A DNA stretch of 64,000 bases, taken from positions 806,001 to 870,000 of the forward strand of contig NZ_CP047656.1 of the NCBI RefSeq assembly GCF_009906955.1, read 5' to 3'. The DNA comes from Paraglaciecola mesophila. GTDB lineage: Bacteria; Pseudomonadota; Gammaproteobacteria; Enterobacterales; Alteromonadaceae. The translations under genes were made by a program, and so were the position numbers. A model generated the notes under the pieces. It ran no database searches. It had not been told where the DNA came from and saw only the letters and a list, made by a program, of their open reading frames with translations. Of this stretch, positions 27,698 through 38,266 are shown one piece after another (the first letter of the stretch is position 1; each line of letters starts with the position of its first letter).

Positions 27698-28684
27698 CTA
27701 ATCCTTAAATGCTGAGTTGGTGATTAACGAATATTCGATGGGGATCACTAACGTGATCTTTTCTCGTTTGATTGAATCGGGTACAAGTGGCAAAGGGTTG
27801 GCCTTTTGCAACATATCTAGAGCAGCCCTATCGAGTTCAGCTGAACCTGAGCTTTCTTTGATGCTTGAGGCCAATACATAGCCATCGTGATCGATGGTGA
27901 ATTGCAATTGCACCACACCTTCAATTTTTTGCTTTTTCAATTCTCTTGGGTAGGTCTTATATTTGCGCAAATGCGCCTGAAGCTCCGCGAAAAAGTCTTT
28001 TGCGTTGCCCGCGCGACCACCAGAGCGATTTGAACTCGCGCTGCCCGTGCCCCGAGTTGCGGCCTTTTGCGCCGCAGGTGCAAAAGCGTTGTCGTCAGGC
28101 TGAGTCTTTTTTGCTATATCATTGCTAGCCACAATGTTCTGCTGCTCAGCAGAGGTCTGGGTGGGTGTTGGCTTCTCAACTTCTGGCTCAGGTAACGATT
28201 CTTTGGGCGCTATCACTTTTTGTATCGCGTTTTGCGCTGATACTTGTTCAACGACGGGTACATCAATTGTTTCTGCAACCGGTGGCACCTTTTCAACAAC
28301 AGGCGCTACTTTTGGTGCGACTTTCGGCTCTGGCTTGGGTTTTGACTTAGGTTCAGGTTTTGACTCAGGTTTTACAGGGGCGGCGACTGTTTCTTCTATC
28401 TGCTGTGACTCAACCAACTCTTGATCTTGATAGGCACCGAGCATTCCAAGCCCAACTTCGATACCGTCTTGGCCTTCGCCGATGGCTGTGCCTTTAACTT
28501 CTTTAGAGTTAATCGACAGTGCTGCAAACAAACCTGCGTGTAAGGCGCTAGCAACGGCAATGGCGATCAACCACTGGCGTTTATGCCCATTGGTATGAAA
28601 ACTCGGTGAAAGCAAACCAGTGATGCCTTGTGATTGACTGGCTACGCCCTGTTGTTCACTATTTCGTTGTGTAGCAGCACGCAT
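27698..28684 (-). CDS. tonB: TonB energy transducer
   Basis: A 328-residue protein that carries proton-motive energy from ExbBD to outer membrane receptors. One N-terminal membrane helix ([19 protein letters not shown], residues about 38-56), a Pro-Glu-Lys-rich periplasmic spacer ([16 protein letters not shown]), a Ser/Gly/Arg-rich linker and a C-terminal TonB domain ([20 protein letters not shown] ... [15 protein letters not shown]). The ATG at 28684 overlaps the upstream exbD stop by one base; a TTG one codon earlier is less likely. A system-specific partner of the receptor encoded next to it. Confidence 0.92.
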   Translation of the reverse strand: MRAATQRNSEQQGVASQSQGITGLLSPSFHTNGHKRQWLIAIAVASALHAGLFAALSINSKEVKGTAIGEGQDGIEVGLGMLGAYQDQELVESQQIEETVAAPVKPESKPEPKSKPKPEPKVAPKVAPVVEKVPPVAETIDVPVVEQVSAQNAIQKVIAPKESLPEPEVEKPTPTQTSAEQQNIVASNDIAKKTQPDDNAFAPAAQKAATRGTGSASSNRSGGRAGNAKDFFAELQAHLRKYKTYPRELKKQKIEGVVQLQFTIDHDGYVLASSIKESSGSAELDRAALDMLQKANPLPLVPDSIKREKITLVIPIEYSLITNSAFKD

Positions 28685-29103
28685 CAACTTGCCTCTGTCG
28701 TTAGGGTAAATAAGTTGATGGTGCTAAACCCTGAAGCGCGCAAAATATCTAGCACTTTGTCTAAGTCTTGATAGGCCACTTGCTTATCAGCTCGCACTGC
28801 GATATTTGCTGGGTGTTCCTGCAATAACTGGGTTAACGCGTCAGGTAACCCATCAAAATCGACCACTTCGTTATTCAGATGAATTTCATTATCTTTTGAA
28901 AGCTGCAAGGTGATGGGTTGAGCAAGCGCCGGTTTGCTCTGGCTGTTCTCTGGCAGGGTTAATCCTGCATCCTGAATTTGCTCTATTTTTCCTGCAATCA
29001 TGAAGAAGATCAGCAGCAAAAAAACGATATTAATCAACGGAATTAAATTATCGTCGCTATTCGCTTTACGTCTTTTGACTTGTGCTTGATTGAATAAACT
29101 CAT
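28684..29103 (-). CDS. exbD: ExbD/TolR family biopolymer transport protein (second copy)
   Basis: A 139-residue inner membrane protein with a single N-terminal helix ([20 protein letters not shown]) containing the region of the proton-carrying Asp position, occupied here by N26 in PLINIVF rather than the Asp of canonical ExbD. The periplasmic domain has [25 protein letters not shown], the typical ExbD fold. It overlaps the first exbD by 4 nt. The Asp-to-Asn change suggests this paralogue is not the proton-conducting subunit and may form a mixed complex with the other. Confidence 0.88.
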   Translation of the reverse strand: MSLFNQAQVKRRKANSDDNLIPLINIVFLLLIFFMIAGKIEQIQDAGLTLPENSQSKPALAQPITLQLSKDNEIHLNNEVVDFDGLPDALTQLLQEHPANIAVRADKQVAYQDLDKVLDILRASGFSTINLFTLTTEAS

Positions 29104-29510
29104 TGGTGCCCCGCGGCCGTATTTGCTTGAGAGCGAGACTTGCCTAATGTTACTTGAGTAAAACCCAAGGTCTTCATGCGCGACAAGGCATCAACAATCA
29201 CCTGCACTTGGGTGTCAGGCGTTGGCTGCAACACAGTCGGCATGCTTATATCAAGATCACTCGTCAATGCACTGTCTGTTAAGGCCATGGTCTGCTCATT
29301 AGATAATTGGCCATCAAGTGCTAAACGAAGCAATTGAGGTTTGCTGTCAGACGCGGTACTCGCCGCCAAGCTTGACTGCATCTCTACTGCACTAAACTTG
29401 GTAAATGATGAGGTCAACATAAAGAACATCAGTAGAATGAACACCACATCGATTAATGCCGTGAGGCTAATACTTTGTTTGCGACGTTGTGGTAATACCA
29501 AGCCAGACAT
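29100..29510 (-). CDS. exbD: ExbD/TolR family biopolymer transport protein (first copy)
   Basis: A 136-residue inner membrane protein. Its N-terminal helix has ALIDVVFILLMFFMLTSSF with the canonical proton-carrying Asp in LIDVVF. The periplasmic domain (QVQVIVDALSRMKTLGFTQVTL) is typical. It lies 5 nt after the exbB stop and overlaps the second exbD by ATGA. Two adjacent exbD genes are a known layout for dedicated TonB systems in marine Gammaproteobacteria. Confidence 0.9.
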   Translation of the reverse strand: MSGLVLPQRRKQSISLTALIDVVFILLMFFMLTSSFTKFSAVEMQSSLAASTASDSKPQLLRLALDGQLSNEQTMALTDSALTSDLDISMPTVLQPTPDTQVQVIVDALSRMKTLGFTQVTLGKSRSQANTAAGHQ

Positions 29511-29515
29511 AGCGA

Positions 29516-30208
29516 CTACTCTGCGCCTTGGTTTGGCGTGCTGGATGCCTTAGTGACACTTGCGGATTTACTGCTGGCTCCTTGGCGACTGCTGCTAGCA
29601 CTGGCGTAAAGGGTGAAAACACGTTGTAAGTCATTTTGAATGGCTTGTGCTTCTACTTCTGCTTTACGTTCAAAGTAGCTATTGAGCATCGAAACTGGGA
29701 TCGCCACGGCCAACCCCACAGCAGTCGTAAGCAAGGCTTGCCAGATCCCCCCCGAAAGCACCGCGGGGTTGACCTGAGCACCGGCAGACTCCATGGCTTT
29801 AAATGCTTCTATCATGCCGATAACCGTACCGAAAAGTCCCATAAGCGGCGCTAATGTGGCGATCACTTCTAATATACGTAAATAACTATTGAGTTGCGAG
29901 ATGGCGAGTTGTGCTTGGCGATATACTTCATCTTTAATCTCATCGAGCGCCAACGATGATTTGTCAATGAGTTGCACGGTACTGCTAATAAGGGCGGCAC
30001 GATAGTTGCGCTGACCATTTACTAACAGTAATGCTTGAGCGTGTTTACCTTGTTGTAAATAGCCGAAGGCTTGCTCAATCGCATCAGCGGGTGTTGGGCG
30101 CGTGCTATAAAACTGCCAAGCTTTAAAGGCACCTACACTAAGAGCCACCACGGATAGACTGATCAAAAGCCAGACCACTACCCCACCATTTACCAGTAAA
30201 TCAACCAC
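29516..30208 (-). CDS. exbB: ExbB/MotA/TolQ proton channel family protein
   Basis: A 230-residue inner membrane channel subunit. The GTG at 30208 is chosen because AGG sits seven nt ahead and the Fur box stays outside the coding region; the frame also has a GTG at 30223. Three membrane segments: VDLLVNGGVVVWLLISLSVV, then EVIATLAPLMGLFGTVIGMIEAF and GGIWQALLTTAVGLAVAIP, the last two being the conserved ExbB core. It heads the operon exbB-exbD-exbD-tonB-receptor with gaps or overlaps of at most six nt. Confidence 0.92.
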   Translation of the reverse strand: MVDLLVNGGVVVWLLISLSVVALSVGAFKAWQFYSTRPTPADAIEQAFGYLQQGKHAQALLLVNGQRNYRAALISSTVQLIDKSSLALDEIKDEVYRQAQLAISQLNSYLRILEVIATLAPLMGLFGTVIGMIEAFKAMESAGAQVNPAVLSGGIWQALLTTAVGLAVAIPVSMLNSYFERKAEVEAQAIQNDLQRVFTLYASASSSRQGASSKSASVTKASSTPNQGAE

Positions 30209-30232
30209 GCTAACACCTAACACTAATCCAAA

Positions 30233-30247
30233 TGAGAATGATTATCA
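30233..30247 (-). promoter_or_regulatory. Fur box upstream of exbB operon
   Basis: TGAGAATGATTATCA matches TGATAATNATTATCA at 13 of 14 defined positions, 25-39 nt before the chosen exbB start. It should make the TonB operon iron-repressed. Confidence 0.85.
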
Positions 30248-30534
30248 CTTTATAGTTAATTACTATTCATGACAATACTTTATTGAACTAAAGTCGTAAT
30301 TTAATGTCGATTTGCATTCTTTTGGGTTCAAAAACAAACAGAAAAAACGGTTGAAGTTGCTGACGCGCTATCAATAGTAAGCTTTGCGTCGCAATTCTTT
30401 AGATAAAATTAGAAGTCTTTAGGCAGAGTAAGAAGCACTAATACAAAAATCAGCCCCCACTATGTTAAGAAGGACAATATTAAGATGAACAAGATTGAGT
30501 CACCACAGCGGCCGTATAAGAACTCTTTGGCTGG
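30248..30534. other. promoter-side gap of the exbB operon
   Basis: AT-rich DNA upstream of the Fur box that should hold the exbB promoter, ending at the 3' end of the DUF2157 gene. No further element recognised. Confidence 0.4.
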
Positions 30535-31583
30535 TTAGCATCTTCTGTACTGGAATAATTCACGTAATGCCCGAGGTAAATACCCTTGCATCGATTGCGA
30601 TAGGCGCTGTTCATGTTTCTGCCATAAAATGCCTAAATAAACAATGACTCCGCCTAAAAGGGTTAAAACGATTGGGAAAAACCAACTATCGTTAAACACA
30701 TCGTACGCCAAATAGCCAAGGTAACCGCACACCCCGAAAGCCCCAAAAACCACGAGTACTCTTCGCACTAAGATAGCCCCTATCCCGATCATGAAAAGGT
30801 TTATGCAGAAATAGATGAATTTAGACAAATGATTTTCTGAGTGCTGCATTGATAAACCACACCAAAACGCTACGGTGCCGAATATGTATAACCAAAACGC
30901 GTAATCAACAGTATGGCGCGAACGTATATCAATCCAAAATGCCAACCCCAAAATAAACAGGCCTACACACATCGAAACTAACGCCCGTAGTTCGAATTCA
31001 GGGTAATCACCAGTTAACATCATCGCTAGATCCATAGACAAATACCAGAGCGTGAGTGCTATGGGCATAACCAAAAACGGATAACGATATATTCTTGCTA
31101 ACACCGCTCCCACTGCTAATGTCGCTAATTCCATGTACAGCCAATGCCACTGAATATACCGATGATGTTCGCGATAATCATCATCAGAAGGCCAAACGCC
31201 TAACGCATGTTGCAAGCCAAAAACAGCCAGCGGCACCAAACACACCACTAAGGTGGCGCAAATTCCTGCAACGACAGATAACCCCTTGTTCGCCATGCTA
31301 TTGGCAAGTGTGATCCCAGCGATGGCGTACAACAGACATAAACCAACAATACCCGCACCGCCAAAACGCTCCCAGCCTAATGTCATAAAAACGCTCAGAG
31401 AACCAATAGCCAGCAGTCACCTAAGTAGTAGAGAACATGGGTAAAATCGAACGTTACGCTTTTATCAGGCAGCGCTTTTGCGTCGAGTTCTTCGGAGATA
31501 AACTGGACTAAGCGTTGCGCTTGTTCTTCACTGACTATTCCTTGTGCTACCGCTTGCGTTAATTGCTGTCGACTGATTTGCAT
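30535..31583 (-). pseudogene. DUF2157 membrane protein gene with a one-base frameshift
   Basis: Two frames make one gene. The 5' frame (ATG 31583, AAGGAA ahead) encodes MQISRQQLTQAVAQGIVSEE up to VLYYLGDCWLLVL and stops at 31395. The other frame resumes without a gap: LLAIGSLSVFMTLGWERFGGAG and continues with eight or more membrane segments to 30535. DUF2157 proteins read straight through this point (LYYLG-LLAIG), so one base is missing at about 31417-31418. Either the gene is broken in this strain or this is a sequencing error. The intact product would be an inner membrane protein of unknown function. Confidence 0.8.
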
Positions 31584-31632
31584 AGTATTTCCTTTGCTTT
31601 TTCGAGCCATACATAAGTGCCGGTATACCCAA

Positions 31633-34500
31633 TCACATACTCGTATGTCTTTTCGTCGCTTTTTTAGTACTTACATCATCTAACAGTAGCAATAGCGAGC
31701 GATATGGTATCCCACTGTGATGACTCAATCCGATTTCGCAGGTGCGGCTGTTACTGTAGCCCGCTTTACAGTCAGCGGGAATTTGCGCCTGTAAATGACG
31801 CAGTGCGCTGCGATTAAGTTCGGGCATAAAAAAACCTTTATCGCCAGCAAAACCACAACACTCAATGCCATTAGGCTCTATTACGGTTTCGCTGCACGCA
31901 TGAGCAAGGGTTTGTAAGTGCCCAGCAAGCCCCATTTTGCGACTACTGCAGGTAATATGTAGAGCAACAGGCTCCTGTTGACGAGTAATATCAAGATCAC
32001 CGATCACGTGCTTCACCATAAACTCACTGGTTTCATAAATAGGTAAACCTTGCGTACTTTTAAGTGCATTTATTTGCTGTTTGCATGGGCTGGTGTCAAA
32101 CACGATAGGAATTTTCCCCCCTTGGCTAATATCCTGCAATTGCTGGACTAACTCCTGACCTTTTTGTATCGCTAAATCAGGAAAGCCTTTACTACTAAAA
32201 GGCATACCGCAACACAGCTCGTCCAGCCTTTCTGGCAATATGAGTTGATAACCCGCCTTATTAAAAATTGAACGTGCAGCTTCAAAGGTAGAGCGCTGTT
32301 CACCGTCAGAAGGTGCTGGTCCCATATTTCGACTCGCACAACTGGCAAAATAAATGATTTGTTTGGAATTAACCGAGCCATCAATTTTGATAGCCTTACC
32401 TCTACTTGGCCACTGACTGTGCCATAAAGGCAGCTTTTTCGCCGACACTCGGTGCATTTCAACCCCAACTTTGTCCGCTTTGGCAGCGCCAAGTAATTTT
32501 GTTGCCGTACTTGATAACGCCAAACCAAGTCCAGCCCCTTTACTGACAAGAGAGAAATGTTCGGCACTGAACTTTGCTATCGTTTTACCGAATTTGGACT
32601 GGTTTTCGCTGCGTAATTGCCGAATTAGATCACCTGTATTGATCCCCACAGGACAACGCTGTGCGCATAAGCCGGTAGCCGCACAGGTATCTACCCCCAT
32701 GTATTGAAAATCATGTTCTAATTGTTGAAGTTCCAGCTGTGCAGTATCCGTTGTGCTATTTGACGCACTTTGTGCACGGCGTAATTGCTTAATACGCCGC
32801 CAAATCGCGATACGTTGCCTTGGTGTGTAACTTAAATCCTGAGAGGGGCAAACAGCTTCACAAAAGCCACATTCAATACATTTATCGACTATTTCGTTTG
32901 CTTCAGGCATAAGCTTTAGATTTTTAATATGACTTTGCGGATCGTCATTTAAAATGACCCCAGGATTTAAAATACCAACTGGATCAATTATTTGTTTTAT
33001 TTTACGCATTACTTCATAGGCATCGCTGCCCCACTCTAACGGTACAAAGGGTGCCATATTTCGACCTGTACCGTGCTCTGCTTTCAACGAACCGTTAAAC
33101 TCTACCGCCACCAAATGCGCAACGGCTTGCATAAATTGATCATATCGCTCAATTTCGCGCTGCTCATCAAATCCCTGAGTAAACACAAAGTGTAAGTTTC
33201 CAGCCAATGCGTGACCAAAAATAATGCCCTCACTGTAGCCGAATTCATCGAATAATCGATGTAAGCCTTGGATCCCCTCGGCCATGTTCGCAATGGGAAA
33301 ACACACATCTTCAATGATCACTGTGGTACCTGTTTCGCGCACGGCACCGACCGCAGGAAATGTACCTTTACGAATAGCCCAAAGTTGCTGATTCAATATT
33401 TTGTTGTCGCTTAGAGATATGGTGTGCAGCGCGCTGTCGTGACCAATGCAGCGTTCAATGCTACGTATATTTTGCTTAAGCGCGTCTTCACTATCAGCAC
33501 TGGTTTCGATGAGCAACGCGGTGTAATTATCGTTGTCAGTACAAAACGAATCAGGTAATCCAGGCTGGCCTTTTACCGAATTAAGCGCGCGCTGATCCAT
33601 TAATTCAACCGCATCAACATTTTGTAAACTTAAAGCAGTCACCAAACCACAGGCTTGCTCAGCAGTGGCGAATAGATATAAGCCACTGGCTTTGTACTCA
33701 TGCTCAATCACTGTGTTGTAAGTAATATCAGCAATAAAGCCTAAGGTGCCTTCTGAGCCAATCATCAAATGCATTAAAATTTGCAACGGATCTTGGTAGT
33801 CAATCAAGGCATTTAGCGCATAACCACAGGTATTCTTCAGACGATATTTGTGCTCAATCCGTTCACGCAACGCTTGATTACGTTGACACGCCAATGCCAA
33901 CGCTTCTAGCTCACTTAACAGCATTGCATGGGAACGGCAAAATGCCGCCACACTGCCCTCGTCGCTGGTATCGACCACACAACCATCGGCTAACACTATG
34001 GTCATATCCTGCACTGTGTAGTAGCTGTTATGAGCGACACCACAGCACATGCCAGAAGCATTGTTTGCTGCTATCCCACCAATCTTACAGCTGTTGATAG
34101 AAGCAGGATCTGGGCCTATTTTTCGACCGTAAGGGGCAAGAATTTTATTCGCTTGTGCCCCAATGATCCCTGGTTGTAATTTGACTTGCTGCCCATCATT
34201 CAACACTGCATATTTTCGCCAATCATCGGTCAATATGACTAAAACTGAGTCGGTCACACCTTGCCCAGACAAGCTGGTTCCTGCAGCACGAAACGTAACA
34301 GCCACTTGATATTTTTGACTCAGCTTTAAAATCGTTTGGAGTTGTTCAATGCAACTTAACTTGAGAACCAGTTGCGGAATAAGTTGATAAAAGCTGGCAT
34401 CGACGGCTAACGCACGGCGACGACTGATGTCTTGAATAACAGCGGATGAGGGTAAAAAGTGGCTAACCTCATGTAAATAGTCGCTAGGTAAGCGGGTCAT
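31633..34500 (-). CDS. FAD/Fe-S D-lactate dehydrogenase (Dld-II/YdiJ-like GlcD-GlcF fusion)
   Basis: A 955-residue fused flavin and iron-sulfur enzyme. N-terminal FAD_binding_4 domain (TFRAAGTSLSGQGVTDS, GGIAANNASGMCCG), then FAD-oxidase C domain (HALAGNLHFVF, GTGRN), two 4Fe-4S clusters (CIECGFCEAVCP near residue 540, CAATGLCAQRCP near 610), then two CCG domains (CCGMPFSSKG and CCGFAGDKGF). The layout and size match Shewanella Dld-II, a respiratory D-lactate dehydrogenase, and are also close to YdiJ (D-2-hydroxyglutarate). No lactate permease gene adjoins, so substrate assignment is likely but not certain. Confidence 0.88.
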   Translation of the reverse strand: MTRLPSDYLHEVSHFLPSSAVIQDISRRRALAVDASFYQLIPQLVLKLSCIEQLQTILKLSQKYQVAVTFRAAGTSLSGQGVTDSVLVILTDDWRKYAVLNDGQQVKLQPGIIGAQANKILAPYGRKIGPDPASINSCKIGGIAANNASGMCCGVAHNSYYTVQDMTIVLADGCVVDTSDEGSVAAFCRSHAMLLSELEALALACQRNQALRERIEHKYRLKNTCGYALNALIDYQDPLQILMHLMIGSEGTLGFIADITYNTVIEHEYKASGLYLFATAEQACGLVTALSLQNVDAVELMDQRALNSVKGQPGLPDSFCTDNDNYTALLIETSADSEDALKQNIRSIERCIGHDSALHTISLSDNKILNQQLWAIRKGTFPAVGAVRETGTTVIIEDVCFPIANMAEGIQGLHRLFDEFGYSEGIIFGHALAGNLHFVFTQGFDEQREIERYDQFMQAVAHLVAVEFNGSLKAEHGTGRNMAPFVPLEWGSDAYEVMRKIKQIIDPVGILNPGVILNDDPQSHIKNLKLMPEANEIVDKCIECGFCEAVCPSQDLSYTPRQRIAIWRRIKQLRRAQSASNSTTDTAQLELQQLEHDFQYMGVDTCAATGLCAQRCPVGINTGDLIRQLRSENQSKFGKTIAKFSAEHFSLVSKGAGLGLALSSTATKLLGAAKADKVGVEMHRVSAKKLPLWHSQWPSRGKAIKIDGSVNSKQIIYFASCASRNMGPAPSDGEQRSTFEAARSIFNKAGYQLILPERLDELCCGMPFSSKGFPDLAIQKGQELVQQLQDISQGGKIPIVFDTSPCKQQINALKSTQGLPIYETSEFMVKHVIGDLDITRQQEPVALHITCSSRKMGLAGHLQTLAHACSETVIEPNGIECCGFAGDKGFFMPELNRSALRHLQAQIPADCKAGYSNSRTCEIGLSHHSGIPYRSLLLLLDDVSTKKATKRHTSM

Positions 34501-35129
34501 TTATTTGTCCTAATACACAATGAAAAGCTGAGACGGGAAATGCAACACCTTGTTTAATCGAAACAAAACGTTACTCTCTCAAAGAAGATGGCATAAAGAA
34601 TCGCATCTTGCGCCCCTTGCATCAAGTCTTAGTGCACGTTGCGAGTTCCCCCTTTTACAAATCAGTATCTCTGTTGCTTAGCAAAGCGGAAAAACACAAA
34701 AACAGAATAAAAATGAAAGCTTTCACAATCAATTACAATAATAATCAATATCATGATTTTCGTATGCTAGCCGTCTTGCGGGCCCTTCGATGAGCGAAAC
34801 CAGCCCTTTATTATTAACACTTGGTTAACACAAACCGCATTAGGAACAAATTAATACTATAAATCATACAGTTATAAGACTTCACCCTTTTTGTATAATT
34901 TCCAATAGCATAGCTAAATTCGCAACTTTGTTGCCGGTTGTTCAGCCACATTTACCTCGAAAACTAAGTTAACAATTGGTTTCATCACAGTTTATCGCCC
35001 AAATATGTAACTCATAACGTTTCATTACAAACAGACTTTCACACAAGTACTAAAAATGGTTAGAATATAGATACAGAGCCATTGCCGCTCTATCAGTTCC
35101 ACCGCCACTATTAAATGAAGGGTTAGTTT
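34501..35129. other. intergenic region before pckA
   Basis: 629 nt, AT-rich, between divergent genes. It must hold the pckA promoter and probably that of the D-lactate dehydrogenase. A 61-codon frame at 34608-34793 has no Shine-Dalgarno at a plausible start and is not supported. No recognised operator. Confidence 0.4.
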
Positions 35130-36761
35130 ATGAATGTACAAAAACTATTGGCTGATTTAGCCAAGATCGGTATCGACGATGTTAGCGAAATTTTACACAA
35201 CCCCTCGTATGAAACGTTATTTGATGAAACAACAAACCCCGCTCTTGAAGGCTATGAGAGAGGTGTTGTCACTGAATTAGGTGCTGTTAACGTCAACACA
35301 GGGAAATTCACCGGGCGCTCACCAAAAGACAAATACATAGTGCGCGATGATGTCAGCAAAGATACGGTGTGGTGGTCTGATCAAGGCAAAAACGATAATA
35401 AGCCAATCACCCCTAAAGTATGGAGCGAACTCAAAGCGCTGGTCACTAAGCAACTTAATGGCAAACGTTTGTTTGTGGTAGACACTTACTGCGGCGCAAA
35501 TGAAGATACACGTTTGAAGGTGCGCTTTATTACAGAAGTCGCTTGGCAAGCGCATTTCGTTAAAAACATGTTTATCCGCCCTACTGATGCAGAGCTAACC
35601 GATTACGAGCCTGACTTTGTGGTGATGAATGGCGCAAAAACAACCAATCCTAACTGGCAAGCCCAAGGTCTAAACTCAGAGAATTTTGTGGCGTTTAATT
35701 TAACCGAAAAAGTACAGCTTATCGGCGGCACTTGGTATGGCGGCGAGATGAAAAAAGGCATGTTCTCTATGATGAATTACCTACTCCCTTTGAAAAACAT
35801 TGCCTCAATGCATTGCAGTGCCAATGTAGGTAAAGACGGTGATGTGGCTGTATTCTTTGGTTTGTCTGGCACAGGTAAAACTACCCTATCCACCGATCCG
35901 AATCGTGAGTTAATCGGTGATGATGAACACGGCTGGGATGACAACGGTGTGTTCAATTTCGAAGGTGGTTGTTACGCAAAGACTATTAATTTAAGCAAAG
36001 AAAACGAACCCGATATCTATCACGCAATTCGTCGTGATGCCCTACTTGAAAATGTGACGGTTGATGCTGATGGTAAAATCGATTTTGATGATAACAGCAA
36101 AACCGAAAACACCCGAGTGTCGTACCCGATTCATCACATTGACAACATTGTTAAGCCGGTATCCCGCGCTGGGCATGCGAATAAAGTCATTTTCTTAACT
36201 GCAGATGCATTTGGTGTACTGCCAGCCGTATCTAAGCTCACCCCCGAGCAAGCACAGTACTACTTCTTGTCTGGCTTTACCGCTAAATTAGCTGGCACAG
36301 AACGGGGAATAACCGAACCCACGCCGACTTTCTCAAGCTGCTTCGGAGCAGCATTTTTAAGCTTGCACCCCACTCAGTATGCCAAAGTGCTTAAAAATCG
36401 TATGCAAGATGCGGGGGCTCAAGCGTATTTGGTTAACACTGGTTGGAATGGCACAGGCAAGCGTATTTCGATTAAAGCAACAAGGGCCATTATTGATGCA
36501 ATTTTAGATGGCTCTTTAGATGATGCGAAGACCACCGTCTTGCCCATTTTCAATTTAGAAATTCCACAACAATTAGGTGAATTGAACAGCGATATTCTTG
36601 ACCCTCGTAAAACCTACAGCAACGAAAATCAATGGACTACAAAGGCCACTGATTTGGCGGGCTTATTTGTAGATAATTTCGATAAGTTCACTGATACCGA
36701 CAATGGTAAGTCACTGGTTGCCGCAGGTCCTAGCTTATTTAGTCAAGCAAAAAGCGCCTAA
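35130..36761 (+). CDS. pckA: phosphoenolpyruvate carboxykinase (ATP)
   Basis: A 543-residue cytosolic enzyme converting oxaloacetate and ATP to PEP, CO2 and ADP, the first step of gluconeogenesis from TCA intermediates. Length matches the E. coli enzyme (540). Visible motifs: [10 protein letters not shown] (substrate binding), [23 protein letters not shown]-loop [15 protein letters not shown], and [22 protein letters not shown] for metal and nucleotide. It is followed by a strong terminator, so is monocistronic. It suits a marine heterotroph growing on organic acids such as lactate. Confidence 0.97.
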   Translation: MNVQKLLADLAKIGIDDVSEILHNPSYETLFDETTNPALEGYERGVVTELGAVNVNTGKFTGRSPKDKYIVRDDVSKDTVWWSDQGKNDNKPITPKVWSELKALVTKQLNGKRLFVVDTYCGANEDTRLKVRFITEVAWQAHFVKNMFIRPTDAELTDYEPDFVVMNGAKTTNPNWQAQGLNSENFVAFNLTEKVQLIGGTWYGGEMKKGMFSMMNYLLPLKNIASMHCSANVGKDGDVAVFFGLSGTGKTTLSTDPNRELIGDDEHGWDDNGVFNFEGGCYAKTINLSKENEPDIYHAIRRDALLENVTVDADGKIDFDDNSKTENTRVSYPIHHIDNIVKPVSRAGHANKVIFLTADAFGVLPAVSKLTPEQAQYYFLSGFTAKLAGTERGITEPTPTFSSCFGAAFLSLHPTQYAKVLKNRMQDAGAQAYLVNTGWNGTGKRISIKATRAIIDAILDGSLDDAKTTVLPIFNLEIPQQLGELNSDILDPRKTYSNENQWTTKATDLAGLFVDNFDKFTDTDNGKSLVAAGPSLFSQAKSA

Positions 36762-36809
36762 CGGCGCTCTACTCTGACTAGGTGTATCAACCCTAGCCAG
36801 CCTATTTAA

Positions 36810-36838
36810 AACAGGCGCACGAGTAGCGCCTGTTTTTC
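36810..36838 (+). terminator. strong intrinsic terminator of pckA
   Basis: AACAGGCGC (36810-36818) pairs perfectly with GCGCCTGTT (36826-36834) across a 7-nt loop and runs into TTTTT. Confidence 0.9.
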
Positions 36839-36972
36839 TGCTTTACAATGCAAATTGGTATCACTTCTAGCGTTTAAGAAAAATACCCTACCCAAATCGA
36901 CAATATACCAGTAGGCTAATAATCCCAACGGTTTACGATAACCAATCAACGAGCCAGTTAATGAGGTGACAT

Positions 36973-37329
36973 ATGTCTTATATCGATGGTTTTGTAGTCG
37001 CAGTCCCCACCGCCAATAAAGAAGAGTACAAAGCATACGCCAAGTACTGCATTAATATTTTTAAGCAAGAATACGGGGCAATCTCCTGTACAGAGTGCTG
37101 GGGTAGCGATGTACCAGATGGCGAAGTCACGTCATTTCCAATGGCTGTACAGGCGAAAGCCGATGAAACTATCGTGTTTTCCTGGATAACATGGCCGTCA
37201 AAAGAAATCAGAGACCAAGGCATGCAAAAATGTATGGACGATCCCCGCTTTGACCCGGCGACCGCGCCAATGCCATTTGATGGAAAGCGTATGATTTACG
37301 GTGGTTTTGAAGTACTGGTAAACGAATAA
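36973..37329 (+). CDS. DUF1428 family protein (YbaA-like)
   Basis: A 118-residue soluble protein. SYIDGFVVAVPTANKEEYKAYA, ECWGSDVPDG and FSWITWPSKEIRDQGMQK with MPFDGKRMIYGGFEV are the DUF1428 landmarks; the fold is a dimeric ferredoxin-like alpha/beta barrel. Function of the family is unknown. It is monocistronic and converges on the secreted hypothetical protein 30 nt downstream. Confidence 0.9.
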   Translation: MSYIDGFVVAVPTANKEEYKAYAKYCINIFKQEYGAISCTECWGSDVPDGEVTSFPMAVQAKADETIVFSWITWPSKEIRDQGMQKCMDDPRFDPATAPMPFDGKRMIYGGFEVLVNE

Positions 37330-37358
37330 GAAAAGCCCTAACTAACCCACTAGCAGGA

Positions 37359-37853
37359 TCAATAAGGCCCATGTACAGCGCGTTGTTCAAAATTATATGA
37401 CTTAGCCCGTTGTTTATACTTTTGAGGGGGATGCCCATTAACCAACGTTCGCTTTATCTCCCCGTTATGCTCATCTATTTCAGTCCAAGTTTCACCGAAT
37501 TTACGACCTTTAAGGTAAAGGCAAAACTCTTTGGGTGGATTATATGGCTGTGGAAGTACAGTTGCGCACATACTATCTTTCGTTGTCCGCCATTTACCCT
37601 GACTCGTTTCACCTTGCACAGCAAGGTGGCTAAATGAGCCATCTGAATCAAAATAGATAATACTCTCTCCGGCATAATTCACGATCCTTAGAGAATTTCC
37701 CGAGACTAACTTATGGATTTCGTCGATATCGCTATCTGCAGCGTATGTATTGATACACACAAACATAGTGGCGAAGGTAAGCAGCGACAGTGTTGTGCAA
37801 AGCTTAAATTTACCAAGCTTTGAGCCTGTCATTAATTTAATGTACATTTTCAT
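37359..37853 (-). CDS. secreted hypothetical protein
   Basis: A 164-residue protein with an N-terminal hydrophobic segment (LCTTLSLLTFATMFVCINTYAA) consistent with a Sec signal peptide cleaved after YAA. The mature part holds a beta-rich stretch with two cysteines (DSMCATVLPQPYNPPKEFCLYLKG) that probably pair, and the GKWRTTKD motif seen in small periplasmic lipocalin-like proteins. No family assignment is safe. M1, M3 and M8 are possible starts; all give a signal peptide. Confidence 0.6.
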   Translation of the reverse strand: MKMYIKLMTGSKLGKFKLCTTLSLLTFATMFVCINTYAADSDIDEIHKLVSGNSLRIVNYAGESIIYFDSDGSFSHLAVQGETSQGKWRTTKDSMCATVLPQPYNPPKEFCLYLKGRKFGETWTEIDEHNGEIKRTLVNGHPPQKYKQRAKSYNFEQRAVHGPY

Positions 37854-38005
37854 TCCTTGAATTGCTCACCGCGCAGTAACAACCGAGCGTAACACTGGGT
37901 GATAAAGTGAGCTAAGTCGCCCTGATTGCGCGTATTATTTGCCAATTGGCTGCCAAAAAGCGGTACAAGTGGTTTATGAATATGTTAAACACATTCCCAA
38001 ACAGG

Positions 38006-38266
38006 CTAATACGAATTATCGCTAGCTTTACCTGAGCTAAATATGCCACGAAAAAGAGCAGTAAGTACTCCTGACATAGAGTCCTCTATTGCCTCATTTT
38101 TGTAGTCACGCTTTTTGCTATATACCGAGTTAGCTTCTTCTAGCTGCCTGCTTTTCGCATTCGAATTAGCACCATCGAAAAAGTCCTTCGCTACTTTGTC
38201 TGAAGTGCTAGCACATCCCGATGAAATCACTGAAGTTAATAAGATAGCTATTAATTTAATTCTCAT
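38006..38266 (-). CDS. small lipoprotein
   Basis: An 86-residue protein with a lipoprotein signal MRIKLIAILLTSVISSGC; the lipobox ISSGC puts the modified Cys at residue 18, followed by ASTSD, so outer membrane sorting is expected. The mature part is polar and helical with a short hydrophobic patch near the end (GVLTALFRGIFSS). No family recognised. Confidence 0.7.
   Translation of the reverse strand: MRIKLIAILLTSVISSGCASTSDKVAKDFFDGANSNAKSRQLEEANSVYSKKRDYKNEAIEDSMSGVLTALFRGIFSSGKASDNSY

Noticed and set aside
34608..34793. 61-codon frame before pckA
   Set aside because: No Shine-Dalgarno at its start, low complexity, AT-rich promoter region.
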